Source: Onchidella celtica
Lineage: Eukaryota; Mollusca; Gastropoda; Systellommatophora; Onchidiidae
Direction of reading: 5' to 3'
DNA length: 64,000 nucleotides
Assembly: GCA_963931925.1 (NCBI GenBank)
Contig: OZ007567.1
Span: forward strand, 82,903,186 to 82,967,185
The stretch's first letter is position 1; every line of letters starts with the position of its first letter. The notes beneath the pieces were generated by a model. The model was not told the origin of the DNA, made no database searches, and saw nothing but the letters and a program-made list of their open reading frames with translations. Positions 54,101 to 63,763 of this stretch are shown piece by piece. Both the position numbers and the translations under genes were made by a program.

Positions 54101-57100
54101 CTTCATTGATGAATGATGGATTTACTCGGATCCTCCAATGTAAACGTGACTGAAAGGATTCCCCTGTCACTCTTTCGCGACATGTTTATTTCTCATTTGA
54201 GAATATTATAAGATAAATCTGCTACTACATGACTAAAGAAAAAAAGTCTGCTATTTATCAGATCAATAGAATTTCTATATATGAGAGTGTGCATGAGGAA
54301 ACCCACAATATGTCGAAAGAGCTGATTTTGAGAAAAACGGCTTTGAAGTGAAAATATGGGTCCGACACAAACTTCCAACTTGGCTGTTGCTTACGGGACC
54401 GTGGCATGTTACAGGGTAATCTGTAGACGAGCAGTGAACACTACTCACTATGATCTCTATAACAGCTTTGTAATTAGACTACGGTCTCCTAACAAGATCC
54501 AAAAACTTCCGTCTTGGCTGCTGTTTAGGGGACCGTGGCATGTTACAGGGTAAACTGTAGATGAGCAGTGAACACTACTCAGTATGATCTCTATAACGGC
54601 TTAGTTATCAGACTACGGTCTCCTAACAGCAATCACTCCAATATTAATGGGTCAATTAGCTATTGCCACTTTTAGGATTAAATGCCGTTTTATCAAAATC
54701 TTGTTTTAGCGGAGTCACTGACTTCAATTTATCAGAAATGTCTTATCTTTTATTATCTGTACAGAACTCAAAATGTCATGTTTGTGACTTATTGTGGGTT
54801 TTCTCATGCGCACTCACATATTTCAGTTTCTTGTCATAAAATCCATTTTTTATCACTTGCTAAAAGCCTAAAAGCAGAAGATCAAGAAAAAAAAGGCAAT
54901 TTGCAACTGAAATATGTACCGTTTTAGAAAGCAAAATGGGGTATTCAGTAATAAATAGTGACAATTTATTTCCGCGAAACTTACGTTTTTAAAATCAACT
55001 AAGCTTGAAAAGTTTCGTTTGTAAGGTAGCTACCCAAAAATGTTGTGTAATGTGAAGAACTGCATTTGAAACATACACAAGTTACTTACAGGCATCCCAA
55101 GCTCCATAAGCTGACAAAGCATGTAATCTGATCACAACTCCAAGAAGAGGCTGGATTGAGGTTGGAGGAAACATATCTGAAACAAACATTACATTGGTTT
55201 CAACCAAACCTGTTGATTTTCTGTTTTAGCTATTACTAACTTTCACCATTTACGATTTCATCGTCCATGGTTGTACATTTGCTTGGTACCAGTACTTTTG
55301 CTCATTACAGCAGTCACATCACTGCCATAACAAAAACGTGATTGAAATGGAATTCTGTGCAATGCTTAATTGCAGCAAGTAAACTGTGTACCGTACCACA
55401 AATGACATTTTCTCTGATTATGTTGTATATATAATATGTAGCCCCGATTTCATGAAGAAATAAAACATGATTAAATTTGCTTAATTCAACTGAAATCTAA
55501 GCAGCTGCTTCAGCGGACTGTGTCTGATTGTTGAAGCAGTGATAGGAAGAACTAATGTTATATTTTTAAGTCTTTCTTTAAAATACAAAATGGGCTTGAA
55601 TTGTGGGAAGATGATACATAGCTATCTATTTTGCAGACGAGGTCCTGGTAATTGTTTGAAAAAATATGGCAGTGCAATAGGTACAAAGGTTATTTGGGGA
55701 ATGCAGAAGAGTGTTCAACCCTTGGCTAAACTTTAGGTTAAAGTGTATTCAGTTTTAACCCTTAGAAGATGGCAGGGCTGGTAATCTGCCCAATTATTTT
55801 ACAGTGAAAAAGACAATGGGGCTGATCATCTGCCTGACTGTAAGTGTAACATAGTGAAAAGGACGAAAGGGCTGATTATTGGCCCAAATAGAAACCAGTT
55901 CTGATAAGCCATGTCATGGTCTTATAGCCAGTCAGAATACTTCCTTCATGAATCTATGGATCTGTACACAACAATGGCTGGTCTTCCTGCTGCTGTCAAT
56001 GCACGATCGATTTTTGTCCTGTGATCCCCTATCTTTCCAGATGGGTAACATCCAAAATAGCAAAGGGTTAGGTTTCCATGGTAATGGAATAAAACCAGCA
56101 GAACCATACTTCTGACTCACCTTTATAACAAACATGCTCAATCATATTCCTGAGTACTGCTATGACTGTATCACTGAAGAGAAGAACAGATCCCATCTCT
56201 GAATGCAGCAAACAGTTACGATCTGACCAAGCTGGTTCATCCAAAAATAGGTCTAAATTGCGCCCTAGATGTGTCCACAAGGAGTCCATGTAATGGGCAA
56301 CAACTGCACTTCGTATCGAGTAATCTGCATTATCTCCCCATGAGACAGTCTTTCGTTGAGAATCTGTGCGTGACATAACTGGAGTTTCCCCTTGGAACTG
56401 CACCTTTGGTGGTCTTCCCACCACAGGACTTAAAGTAGTCTTTGTATCAGTCTGTTTATTGCTGTGACGAGACCGATGAGGTTTTTGGGGCTCATTCTTT
56501 CGTAACAATGATGTTGAATTGCACACAATCAGTAGGAAGCTCTCTGCAAACTCTTGTTCCTTATGGGCAAATTGTATGAGAGGTGAAACAAGATCGGACA
56601 AATCTGGAGCTTTAAGTGAGCCTACTTGCAGAAAAGTTGCATTCAGGCTGGCATTACTGCCTGTAAAAGTGTGATAATCGGAAGTGTCACTGCGCATCAT
56701 CATGGAGTGAGGCTGATTTTGATGAGGAAGATAGTCCCCCCACTCAAATGTGGGTAGGCTCCCTGAGCCAACCATACGCACGAAGTGTTCGTTGCAGGTG
56801 AAAAATTTATGAGTAATTTTGGCAGCATATTTAGACCTTTCATTTGAAAGAATACTTAAAACTTTGGTGAACGGTATAGTTCTAAGTGGTTTTAACAAGT
56901 AAGAATTAACAAGAGATGAGTGACTGTCTAGGAGAGACAAGAATGGATTTGTTCCAAAGGATTGTGACTTATCAATCTGATAATTTAACTTCAAGCCATT
57001 AACAATGATGTTAAAGTCTTCCAGGCCTCTGGTAATATTCCACATTATCTCTGGAGTCAGGGTATCAACATTGCAATGTGCAAACACTTCAAAGCCAATG

Positions 57101-60100
57101 TGAATAAGCTGGTCTAGGTTGCAGACAGCTCGAAGAATGGCTGAGGTCAAAACCTGCATGATATGTTGCAGCTGTATGCACAACTGTCCGAGCCTTGACT
57201 GCAGCCAACGGTTGGTATTAAGCCGCTGTTTGATGCTGTTCCAATGGGCCACATGCAAACGCAGGTCTTCACACAAAGCATTCAAACAATACAATTTGGT
57301 GACTGGCGTTTCAGTAGCACATCCGTGTCTTATAGCATAAACTGTTCGACATTCCATGAGCAGTAATCCCTCCAGCTCGTCAACAAACAACTGAGGAAGT
57401 ACAGACACAAGAACATATGAACAAATGCATAGAACAGTTTACTGGGAAATCTTACTGGTCAACATCAAATAAAGATGATGTCAGCCTCACTGAAGGAATT
57501 ACGGGTCTTTTCAGTCATTTAATATTCTATAAAAAAGAAAATGCCATGGACATTATTCCACTGCTGAAATAACAGCTAAATCACCCATCGGCCTGCATGA
57601 ACTATGGGTCAGACATGCATGTCATTAAGATCAATAACAGGCCAAGCTATGAAATATAATTAGAGATAAGAAGTAACTACATCTTTTATATTCTCACTGC
57701 TCTATGATAATGAATTGTGTCAGACTAAAGCCAAAATGCAACTGACAGTTCATTGTGTCCCTGAACATGAGGGCTATCTGATATTGAAAAAGAAATGCAC
57801 CATTACGGAAATGTAATTTAATCCAACAGAATCATAATGGCATAAGACACCAAATGACAGGAAAAGAAACAGTTTTTTTTCTAAATATCTCAAACATGTC
57901 AAAAATGTCTTATGCCGCTATCGTAGAGCAAAGCCAATATGACAATTACAATCTAACAATGGTTTCTGCAAAATATTAACAAGTTCAACAAATCAGAAGT
58001 CATTCTGAAATACAATTTCGCTTGACAAAATATATCTGGTCCTACTTCTTATTTTTCCTTTATCATTAATTGTAAACAATAAAAAAGCAAAAACTGACAA
58101 CAATTTCTGACGAAAACAAAATGAATTACTGTACTCTCCAAGACACAAGTGAAGGTGACATTCAATTTTTTTCTTTGTTCCTTCCATGATGGCTGCTAAA
58201 AGTGTGTCCAACCACCCAAATAAGCAGTAACTATCCATTTTTTCTGCTTGTTGTAATAAGCACAGGCTATATTTACGGAAATGTGAATTAAGCAATAAGT
58301 GACAAGATTTAAAACCAGAGACATATTACAGTGATTTGTGTACTGGATCAGCACGATCTCACCTGAGCAGACTTGACCCTGAATAAACAATCTTTCAGCA
58401 GTTCTAGTTGTGCTCTTTCCTCCATTAGTCTACGCAGATTGGAGTATTGTTGACCTATAGGTACACCTCTGTGGGGGGGGGGGGGGGGGGGGGGAGGAGG
58501 AGAGTTAAACAAAATGTCAAAATGAAATCAGGGTAAAAAAAACACCAAAAACTCTCAGCAAAATGGCTGCTGTCAGGTGACAGTAATATTTGACATACCG
58601 TAAAGTTCGGTCTATTGAGCGCACCTGTATATAAGCTGCATTCACTAAATTTTTTTAAAATCTGAACCTTTTTCACAAAAAAGCCACACTGGTTTATAAG
58701 CTGCAGCAGATATATACAATACAGGTATGTACCGGGGCCACATTTATTCAGTGTCATCATCATCCTGTCCACTGAATTCGTTGATATCTTCTTCTCCGGT
58801 GTCGGAGTTAAACAGTCCTAGTAGCGCTTCCTCCACCATTTTGACACTGTCACCGACTTCAGCCTCATGTTCACCGTCGCTTTCCTCTTGAGGCAAGGTG
58901 AAGGTTGCTGCTGCTCTGTTGCTTGCACTGTTGTCTGCTGCAGCACACAGTCCAGCCTTGCAAAAACCATTGATAATGTGTGCGGCTTTGATTTAGAGGT
59001 AGAAATGTGAGCAGTTAACACTGTAACAACGTGAACAGTTAACATGGAGCGAAAACGTGAACAGTTAACACTTAACATGGAGCTAAGAATAGACGAAGGA
59101 GTGATGCTCTTGGAATCGGAAAATTCCGCAAATAAGCCGCATCATTGTTTAAGCCACAGGGTTTAAAGCTGGGGGAAAAAGTCGCGGCTTATTGACCTAA
59201 CTTTACAGTAGAAAGCGATAGCCGGAAAGTGAAAGTAACTCACTATTTTCTCAAATCAGCTTTGTAATTAGTTTAAGGCTCTCTAACAACAACCTAGCAA
59301 CATACCAAAATACCCACAACAGGTTTTAATTGATTTCACATCCAGATCCAACTCGAGTGAGGTTGACCACAAATAAGGTTTCCAACTGGCTAAATGCCAC
59401 TTCTTCATATATGGTTGCTTGAATTGTCGATCAGTTTCAATAATTAAGATATTTTAAACAAAATTATGGAATAAATTTGAAAAATGTTCATTATGAGAGG
59501 ATTGTACATCAAAGAGTTTGACATCAACAACTAAATTTCAGGAGAACTGACTCAACAAATAGGAAATATTTATATATTTATGACAGTACACGAGGTGAGT
59601 ATTTATGACACTAAAATTAGATGAAGGATTGGCTGCATTAAAATATGGCCGTCTATTTTTAAATCAATTTCTGACTCTTTCATGGTGTATCCATATCTAC
59701 ATCTATGTTGACAGCTAGGTTGAAATTTCTTGTTATTTCTTACACATTTGTTGGGGAAACAACATTATCCCTTTGCAGAACAAAAATGTGATAACTTTTT
59801 CAGATGGGTAAGCACTTTACTTTGATGAAACTGTTTTTCCAGTCACTTTCTTACTGGTGTACTAGTGAGATAAAGTTTCTGTTGCTGGTTTATTTTAGTC
59901 ATTGAGGGACACTGCATTTGGTATTGTTATCAGAGAAACTGATAAACACAGATTATGAAAAGATCTGAACTTTCCTCAGATTACTGGAAGACAGAGGTTA
60001 ATGAATGTAAGCAATACTACCACAGGTCATACAGTTCATTAAAATCTTTAAGGGAAAGAAAAAATGCCTTAAGCCAAACGGTAGAGCATTTACCTTGGAC

Positions 60101-63100
60101 AATGGCTGAAATATCCACCATCCATGTCAGCCATTCTTTTGCTGGCATGATAGCCAGGCTGTTGAATGTTGAATGCTTTCCGAAGAAATTTATTTGCATC
60201 TTCAGCATCAGCTGAGTCAAAAGTGGTTTCGAATCCAGAGGAAATAGACTGATCAGCATCAGGGTTATACCCAAAAGCCTGTAAAATGGAATAACATAAG
60301 TCACTGCTGATGAATTAATCCAGTTGTGGTTCCTGTGAAGTAATGTGCCTTTCTCTTGAATGTCCATTACATGTAGAAACTAAAGTGAGTGGACACAAGG
60401 TGTGCAATTATCACAGCAAAATAATATAAAAGCATTAAGGAGTGACCACAGAATGAAGAAAATTATCCAATCTACTGATATTTTACAGCCCTCATGGCAA
60501 ACACTTTTAATCAATTCTTCAAAACAAACAAAAAAAACAAAATATTTCAATTTACTGATGATTTGGGGGACAAAAGGTGATGGCATAATCAAGGAAAAAA
60601 GTAATTAAATTTGTCAATCACAAAAATCAAATATAATACTCATTTCACAGACTAGCATAAAGACACCTGTTATTAAAACAAGTTTATTTGACTAAAATTG
60701 AATTGATATGACCAGCTCATATTAATAAGAACATAATTTTTGAATACGAAGGAATCACTGAAAAAAAAGTAAATGCAAACCACAACTTGTGTGATTTTAC
60801 AATTACAATGCAGGAAAGACACTTAACTCCCTGCAGTTCATGCATTGAGAAATCGTTACAATTGTAACGATGGCCTAGTGGTTGTAGGATTCGATTGAAC
60901 ATGGCTATATTTTTATGTTCCAAGCCTACAAAACCACATATTTACACTAAAAAGATGTTAATCTGTCGATAATTGTAAAAAAAAGTCATAGATCAAGTTT
61001 GATATAGAAAATAACAACTTGTTTTTGCGTCATACTATTTCGTGTGGCCGTCCGCCATCTTGGTTTTGTTGCGTGCGGTCAGAGTCGACAGTGCAGTCGA
61101 AAATCTTCAAATTTTCCTACATAATGTCATCAGACAACCATGAAAGCAATCTGCAGCAATATCTAAGTGATGGCAGTCATTCCTGGTCACCAGTGGAGAG
61201 GAAATCACGAAAATCTGATGAAATACCGCCCTAGATCTACCGATCATGCCTTCTCTAAGAGGTTTGTTTACATTCTTCTACACCAATACTGAAACTAAAT
61301 TGAAAACAAAATAAACCCATGTGGTCATGGGCTCAGTTTCAGTCCATAACATGTTTTGTATTCTTTATTTGTTTGAAATTTGATGATTTACGTGAAAGAA
61401 AATGCATTTTCTTTTATGTTTTCATGGTAGTTGAGTGCCACTCTACCGCTGCTAGGAGCCATCATTTGTTTGTTTACATCCAACAGTGACAGAGAAATTA
61501 CTCATAAAATATCTGTTGACAGACTGTGATTGGTACTAATAAGGGAATTTAATTCTGGATGTTTGCAACTACTTTTGATATTATTTGTAGGATGCTTTAT
61601 GTATTTCAAACATATTGTGCTTTATTATTTCTTTCAAAGCACCAGATTGTGAGAAGTTGGCCTACAGGAATCCACACAAGGAGCTACATTTTCTTGGATT
61701 CTGCCAGCCTGCAGACCTGGTTTTACACCATTCAAAGGTTCTACACATCAGGGATATAATATTATTTAGTGTCAAAAGTGGTTGAGGGGAACCACCAGCT
61801 TTTTCACTTATTTATGGATAGGATAAGAACGTCTTGAAATGTGGTGAGGGAACTAATGACAGTCATATATCATGTACATATGAAGCTGAAAACAAGGAAG
61901 TACCTCATTCTTTTTTTTACTGTTTCAGCTGATCCACAGTAATGAATTGTGGCTACATGCTCTCTCTGAACTATCAGAAATTGTCTTTTCATTGAGTTAA
62001 TTGTTATCTCTGCATACTCTCAGAGGACACTCATAAATATCTTGATTATGTTTGTCTCATTCACAGCTATGCTCTTCAACTCAAGCTGTATTCCTGCAGT
62101 GGGATCATAAAACAGATAAATGTGCATATAATATACATTATGTGTACTTTCTGATAAGTGTAATGAGGAAGAAGGTCCAGTCAATAATCCCTGTTCCATT
62201 GATGTGTGGATTTTGATCTTGAAGAAATCTACAAGTTACTTATGTACAGGGTTGGAAAAAAATCGATTTTTTTTATTTAAATCAGATTTTTTTGATTTTT
62301 AAAAAAATACATAATACATTCAATATTTTGTCGACAAAATATTTTCTATAATTTCATAACATAAGCATAAGGGTACTAAAAGGATATAGCTAAATGACTC
62401 CTAATAATCATTACAGTCATGTACATGTAATTTTATAAAAATAAAGATGTTTATTTGAAATAAAATATAGGCCTTTTTCACTTACTTGACTGTCTTAATG
62501 TCTTACACAGGTACACAAAATTCAAATTCAGATTTACATTTTTGTTCAAGGTGTTATATTTGAATTGTGTCCTGCGACACATTCAAGTCTCCAACTGTTG
62601 TATGAATCAGCCAAAATCAGAAATTGTTGAATGATGCATAATAATAATAATAATAGAGAAGCACTCCTACTTATCAGTGCCTTTAAGTCTAGTGCTTTTG
62701 AACAATAAAAACATCAAAAACAAGCAGTTTGAAAAAAAAAAATCCTTAAAAAGTAAAAAAATCAAAAAGTGATTTAAATCACCTTGATTTAAATCATGCC
62801 AACCCTGCTTATGTAATGCCTACTGAATAATAAGCTCCATTGTATTATTTATCACATGCTAGGTTCAGCAGAAAGGTTTTACAAAAGTAATAGAGTCTTT
62901 ATAAACAATATTTAGAAGATTCAAATTCACTGTGTGCATAAAATTTAAAATTCTGAAACAAAGCGGGTTTTCTTTCAATTGCTTTTCATCGCACCGCTTG
63001 CGTAATGTTATATAATATGAAAATTCAGTGAGATTTTCTAATTCTCTCTAATGTTTCAGTTATTCTATACATTGTGCCACAAAATATAAGTGCTATTTGT

Positions 63101-63763
63101 TAGGTGCAAACATTTACTTCACTTATTTTGAATACAAAGGGGAATTTTGTGAATTCTGCTCAGATTTTCGAAGTTTTACATGTCTTTTATAATCAAGTGC
63201 TATGTGTTAACTACTGGACCAAACTGAATGGTTTTTTGCTCATGACATGAGCAAATGAATGTAATTTGATATAGTAATAAACTTTTGGGCCTTGGACTTC
63301 ATACTTATTTTTTTTCCTTCTTTGAGACTGTTGGAATGGGTGAATTTTTGCTTCAAATTCTATTTATAGTAACACAGAAAATCGGTCACCTATCAGTTCT
63401 ATCACACAACCTCTTTTCAATTCATAAACAAATTGCATCAAGTTAAACTTCATCCAATGCACTTTCCAACCATACATAACATGTCTATATTCTATGTACA
63501 TAAATTGACACTAGCATGCAATCTTTGAGACAACCCTCACTGGATTTCAGAAAAGGTAAAAAGTGCGTGAACTGCAGAGAGTTAAGCATACATTACAATT
63601 TTCAGACGTGAATGCATCTATAACTGATACCAACCTGCACAGGAACATCAGGTGGTTCATCCTCATCAACAGGGGTATGTTTTCCCAGCATGTGTATCGG
63701 GGGTAAGCGAGACTTGAGGGCCCCCCGCCCTCGCCCCAGTCCATAAAAAGCTGACTTACTCAT
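47902..63763 (-). CDS. CCDC142: CCDC142-like protein, complete 11-exon gene (957 residues)
   Basis: Eleven exons (63763-63635, 60278-60094, 58468-58363, 57390-56121, 55176-55090, 52831-52656, 52093-51941, 50915-50801, 50202-50025, 48976-48783, 48182-47902) total 2874 nt: 957 codons plus TAA. All ten introns are GT-AG and all phases fit. The assignment rests on similarity to vertebrate CCDC142 as I recall it: IRFSLWGAVQLGIDF against IRFSLQGALQLRQDF, AIFQQMRGIVVLLRRQP against SIFQQLDGALLCLLQQP, FTKVLSILSNERSKYAAKI in the core, and the end EWLSLRA...WKFPACF. It is longer than human (about 750 residues), mainly from the N-terminus and a polar linker near residues 440-495. It is a helical protein of poorly known function, with no signal peptide or membrane span. 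An in-frame TAA lies 21 nt upstream of the ATG. Confidence 0.9.
48783..48976 (-). CDS. CCDC142: CCDC142-like gene, exon 10 (residues 800-865)
   Basis: 194 nt. It begins SLWGAVQLGIDFNYGQTQLG, holds AIFQQMRGIVVLLRRQPSQK and ends GRFMENI plus one base. This is the clearest match to vertebrate CCDC142 in the gene. Acceptor TTATCTTTAG, donor GTAAGTAC. Confidence 0.93.
49088..49750 (+). mobile_element. TTAA-flanked piggyBac-like element, 663 bp, in CCDC142-like intron 9
   Basis: Both ends are TTAACTCACTT (11 bp perfect inverted), extended by weaker similarity (GCGACAG against TAGACTGG). Inside the left end, CCGCCAA-TTGGCGG-type palindromes occur three times (49108-49124 perfect 7-bp arms, about 49152-49168 imperfect, 49203-49219 6-bp arms). 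A short acidic reading frame follows (49378-49542). Most of a transposase is absent. Confidence 0.82.
49378..49542 (+). pseudogene. Probable first coding exon of a piggyBac-type transposase, rest deleted
   Basis: It reads MASKKQRPRTNVFESFDENS and continues with a run rich in D, E and S (DYDVSDDQDPEFLPGPDE). A basic then acidic disordered N-terminus is typical of piggyBac transposases. It reads to TATGG and then GTAATT, which could be a splice donor whose downstream exons have been lost. An alternative ATG at 49357 adds 7 residues. No catalytic domain is present. Confidence 0.5.
50025..50202 (-). CDS. CCDC142: CCDC142-like gene, exon 9 (residues 741-800)
   Basis: 178 nt. It begins EEEASPNQYAVDAVESLLVP and ends AFCNTWLNIIQKEKIRF, with the Ser codon split at the donor GTAAGAGA. 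It corresponds to VLEPVLQGLQ...IVGAWLDHILTHGIRF in vertebrates. Confidence 0.9.
50801..50915 (-). CDS. CCDC142: CCDC142-like gene, exon 8 (residues 703-741)
   Basis: 115 nt encoding SLSGTTMKSFVEKYSDYAQ and ENFLPARMWKRKLPP. The vertebrate counterpart is SLSVFSQECHKQAMQGFKLY followed by MPRGRYWRLRLCPEPP. Acceptor CTTTTTCAG, donor GTAAGTCA, phase 1 out. Confidence 0.88.
51941..52093 (-). CDS. CCDC142: CCDC142-like gene, exon 7 (residues 652-702)
   Basis: 153 nt, phase 0 at both ends. It encodes MLVDCTKNISYLHQSMNLHE and continues to QIALLQQQIGQVSGQIQ, a coiled-coil-prone helix matching the LEVEQQLGLEIQKLTAQIQ region of vertebrate CCDC142. Acceptor CTTTAG, donor GTGAGTGG. Confidence 0.87.
52464..52482. 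repeat. Short (GA)n tract
   Basis: AAAGAGAGAGAGAGAGAAAG in CCDC142-like intron 6, antisense to the gene. Confidence 0.8.
52656..52831 (-). CDS. CCDC142: CCDC142-like gene, exon 6 (residues 593-651)
   Basis: 176 nt, with landmark ILTTCKLSLSWCSTKVQQLL against LCTLQTTLLWFWGRAQQYL of vertebrates. It ends FLLLTHSDLK at a GTAAGTAC donor. The acceptor is TTGTTGCAG: the next CAG, six bases on, would create a stop at the junction, so the upstream site is chosen. Confidence 0.87.
54372..54640 (+). repeat. Two tandem units (134-bp period) of the GAGCAGTGAACAC family, in intron 5
   Basis: Units start at 54372 and 54506 with CTTCC--CTTGGCTG-TG. Both contain GGGACCGTGGCATGTTACAG, GAGCAGTGAACACTACTCA, TATGATCTCTATAAC and GACTACGGTCTCCTAAC. 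The edge AGCAATCACTCCAATATT matches the reverse copy at 43105. Confidence 0.85.
55090..55176 (-). CDS. CCDC142: CCDC142-like gene, exon 5 (residues 564-593)
   Basis: 87 nt encoding DMFPPTSIQPLLGVVIRLHA and continuing LSAYGAWDA. The motif corresponds to LFPPLLDALRE in vertebrate CCDC142. Acceptor TTTGTTTCAG, donor GTAAGTAA; phase 1 in, phase 1 out. Confidence 0.85.
55755..55900. mobile_element. Left end of a TTAA-type element with three palindromes (partial), intron 4
   Basis: It begins TTAACCCTTAGAAGATGG. Three related palindromic motifs follow: GGGCTGGTAATCTGCCC (55775-55791), GGGCTGATCATCTGCC (55818-55833) and GGGCTGATTATTGGCCC (55869-55885). I could not find a matching right end before exon 4, so it is probably a decayed or truncated copy. 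Confidence 0.5.
56121..57390 (-). CDS. CCDC142: CCDC142-like gene, exon 4, core (residues 141-564)
   Basis: A 1270-nt exon, by far the largest, open over 423 codons. The helical core starts LFVDELEGLLLMECRTVYAI. FTKVLSILSNERSKYAAKI and the YMDSLWTHLGRNLDLFL segment match landmarks of vertebrate CCDC142. Between them is a polar linker (about residues 435-495) rich in K, R, S, T, P and Q that contains KVQF (469-472) and KTVSW (487-491). It ends CYK plus one base; donor GTGAGT. Confidence 0.93.
58363..58468 (-). CDS. CCDC142: CCDC142-like gene, exon 3 (residues 105-140)
   Basis: 106 nt encoding GVPIGQQYSNLRRLMEERAQ and continuing LELLKDCLFRVKSAQ, a heptad-like helix. It corresponds to the vertebrate CCDC142 N-terminal helix (LRAVLLRLHREREQLLQARD as I recall it). 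The acceptor tract is an uninterrupted run of 22 C followed by ACAG. A nearer AG (TATAG) would not keep the frame. Confidence 0.82.
58473..58494 (-). other. C22 pyrimidine tract of the exon 3 acceptor
   Basis: A run of 22 G on the plus strand is a run of 22 C on the transcript. It is followed by ACAG and then exon 3. It is the longest G/C homopolymer in the window and forms the whole polypyrimidine tract of this acceptor. Confidence 0.8.
58596..59210 (-). mobile_element. pogo/Tigger-like MITE, 615 bp, with TA ends and a transposase tail, intron 2
   Basis: The ends are TACCGTAAAGTTCGGTCTAT and (inverted) TACTGTAAAGTTAGGTCAAT, starting at a TA target site, with internal ATAAGC/GCGGCTTAT motifs. 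On the minus strand an open stretch from about 58992 to TAA at 58744-58746 reads IKAAHIINGFCKAGLCAAAD and ends in an acidic tail (EEDINEFSGQDDDDTE). GF-KAG/C-type motifs plus an acidic tail mark the C-terminus of pogo/Tigger DDE transposases. The catalytic core is gone. Confidence 0.8.
59210..59290 (+). repeat. Diverged copy of the GAGCAGTGAACAC family, abutting the pogo-like MITE
   Basis: GAAAGCGATAGCCGGAAAGTG, AACTCACTATTTTCTC and CAGCTTTGTAATTAG follow the same order as 43737-43832, with more mismatches. It begins where the MITE ends, so the MITE may have inserted into this older repeat. Confidence 0.5.
60094..60278 (-). CDS. CCDC142: CCDC142-like gene, exon 2 (residues 44-105)
   Basis: 185 nt between a TTTTACAG acceptor and a GTAAATG donor, fully open in the required frame. 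It begins AFGYNPDADQSISSGFETTF and ends MDGGYFSHCPR. It is polar and acidic with no recognised domain, and ends in phase 2. Confidence 0.75.
61124..61234 (+). CDS. Short reading frame inside the TTAA element (36 residues, function unknown)
   Basis: MSSDNHESNLQQYLSDGSHS, then WSPVERKSRKSDEIPP and TAG. It sits about 60 bp after a CCGCCATCTTGG motif and 300 bp inside the left end, the place where a transposase would start. It is polar and serine-rich with no domain. It may be a remnant of a transposase N-terminus or chance. Confidence 0.3.
   Translation: MSSDNHESNLQQYLSDGSHSWSPVERKSRKSDEIPP
62247..62807. mobile_element. hAT-type MITE, 561 bp, with 8-bp target duplication, nested
   Basis: It starts CAGGGTTGG and ends CCAACCCTG, with subterminal ATTTAAATCA and TGATTTAAATCA. 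It is flanked by an exact 8-bp duplication, CTTATGTA (62239-62246 and 62808-62815). It encodes no protein. It lies wholly within the TTAA element at 60823-63585 and is therefore younger than it. Confidence 0.93.
63635..63763 (-). CDS. CCDC142: CCDC142-like gene, coding exon 1 (residues 1-43)
   Basis: It opens MSKSAFYGLGRGRGALKSRL and ends DEDEPPDVPVQ, 129 nt, phase 0, donor GTTGGT. It is basic and RG-rich first, then acidic and proline-rich, and probably disordered. The start is supported by an in-frame upstream TAA and by joining in phase to exon 2. This part has no recalled counterpart in vertebrate CCDC142, so it is the least certain exon. Confidence 0.7.

Larger units (their letters stand above)
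60823..63585 (+). mobile_element. TTAA-flanked piggyBac-like element, 2763 bp, filling intron 1
   Basis: The ends TTAACTCCCTGCAGTTCATG and (inverted) TTAACTCTCTGCAGTTCACG are long inverted repeats (20 of 22 bases match when extended to GCA). A perfect 20-bp palindrome, ATCGTTACAATTGTAACGAT, lies at 60852-60871. Inside are a YY1-like motif (CCGCCATCTTGG, 61052-61063), a 36-codon frame starting MSSDNHESNLQQYLSDGS (61124-61234) and a nested hAT element (62247-62807). No intact transposase was recognised. Confidence 0.82.

Noticed and set aside
53964-54170. Possible extra CCDC142-like exon (minus, 68 codons)
   Set aside because: Exons 5 and 6 join in phase without it, and it has no similarity to the family.
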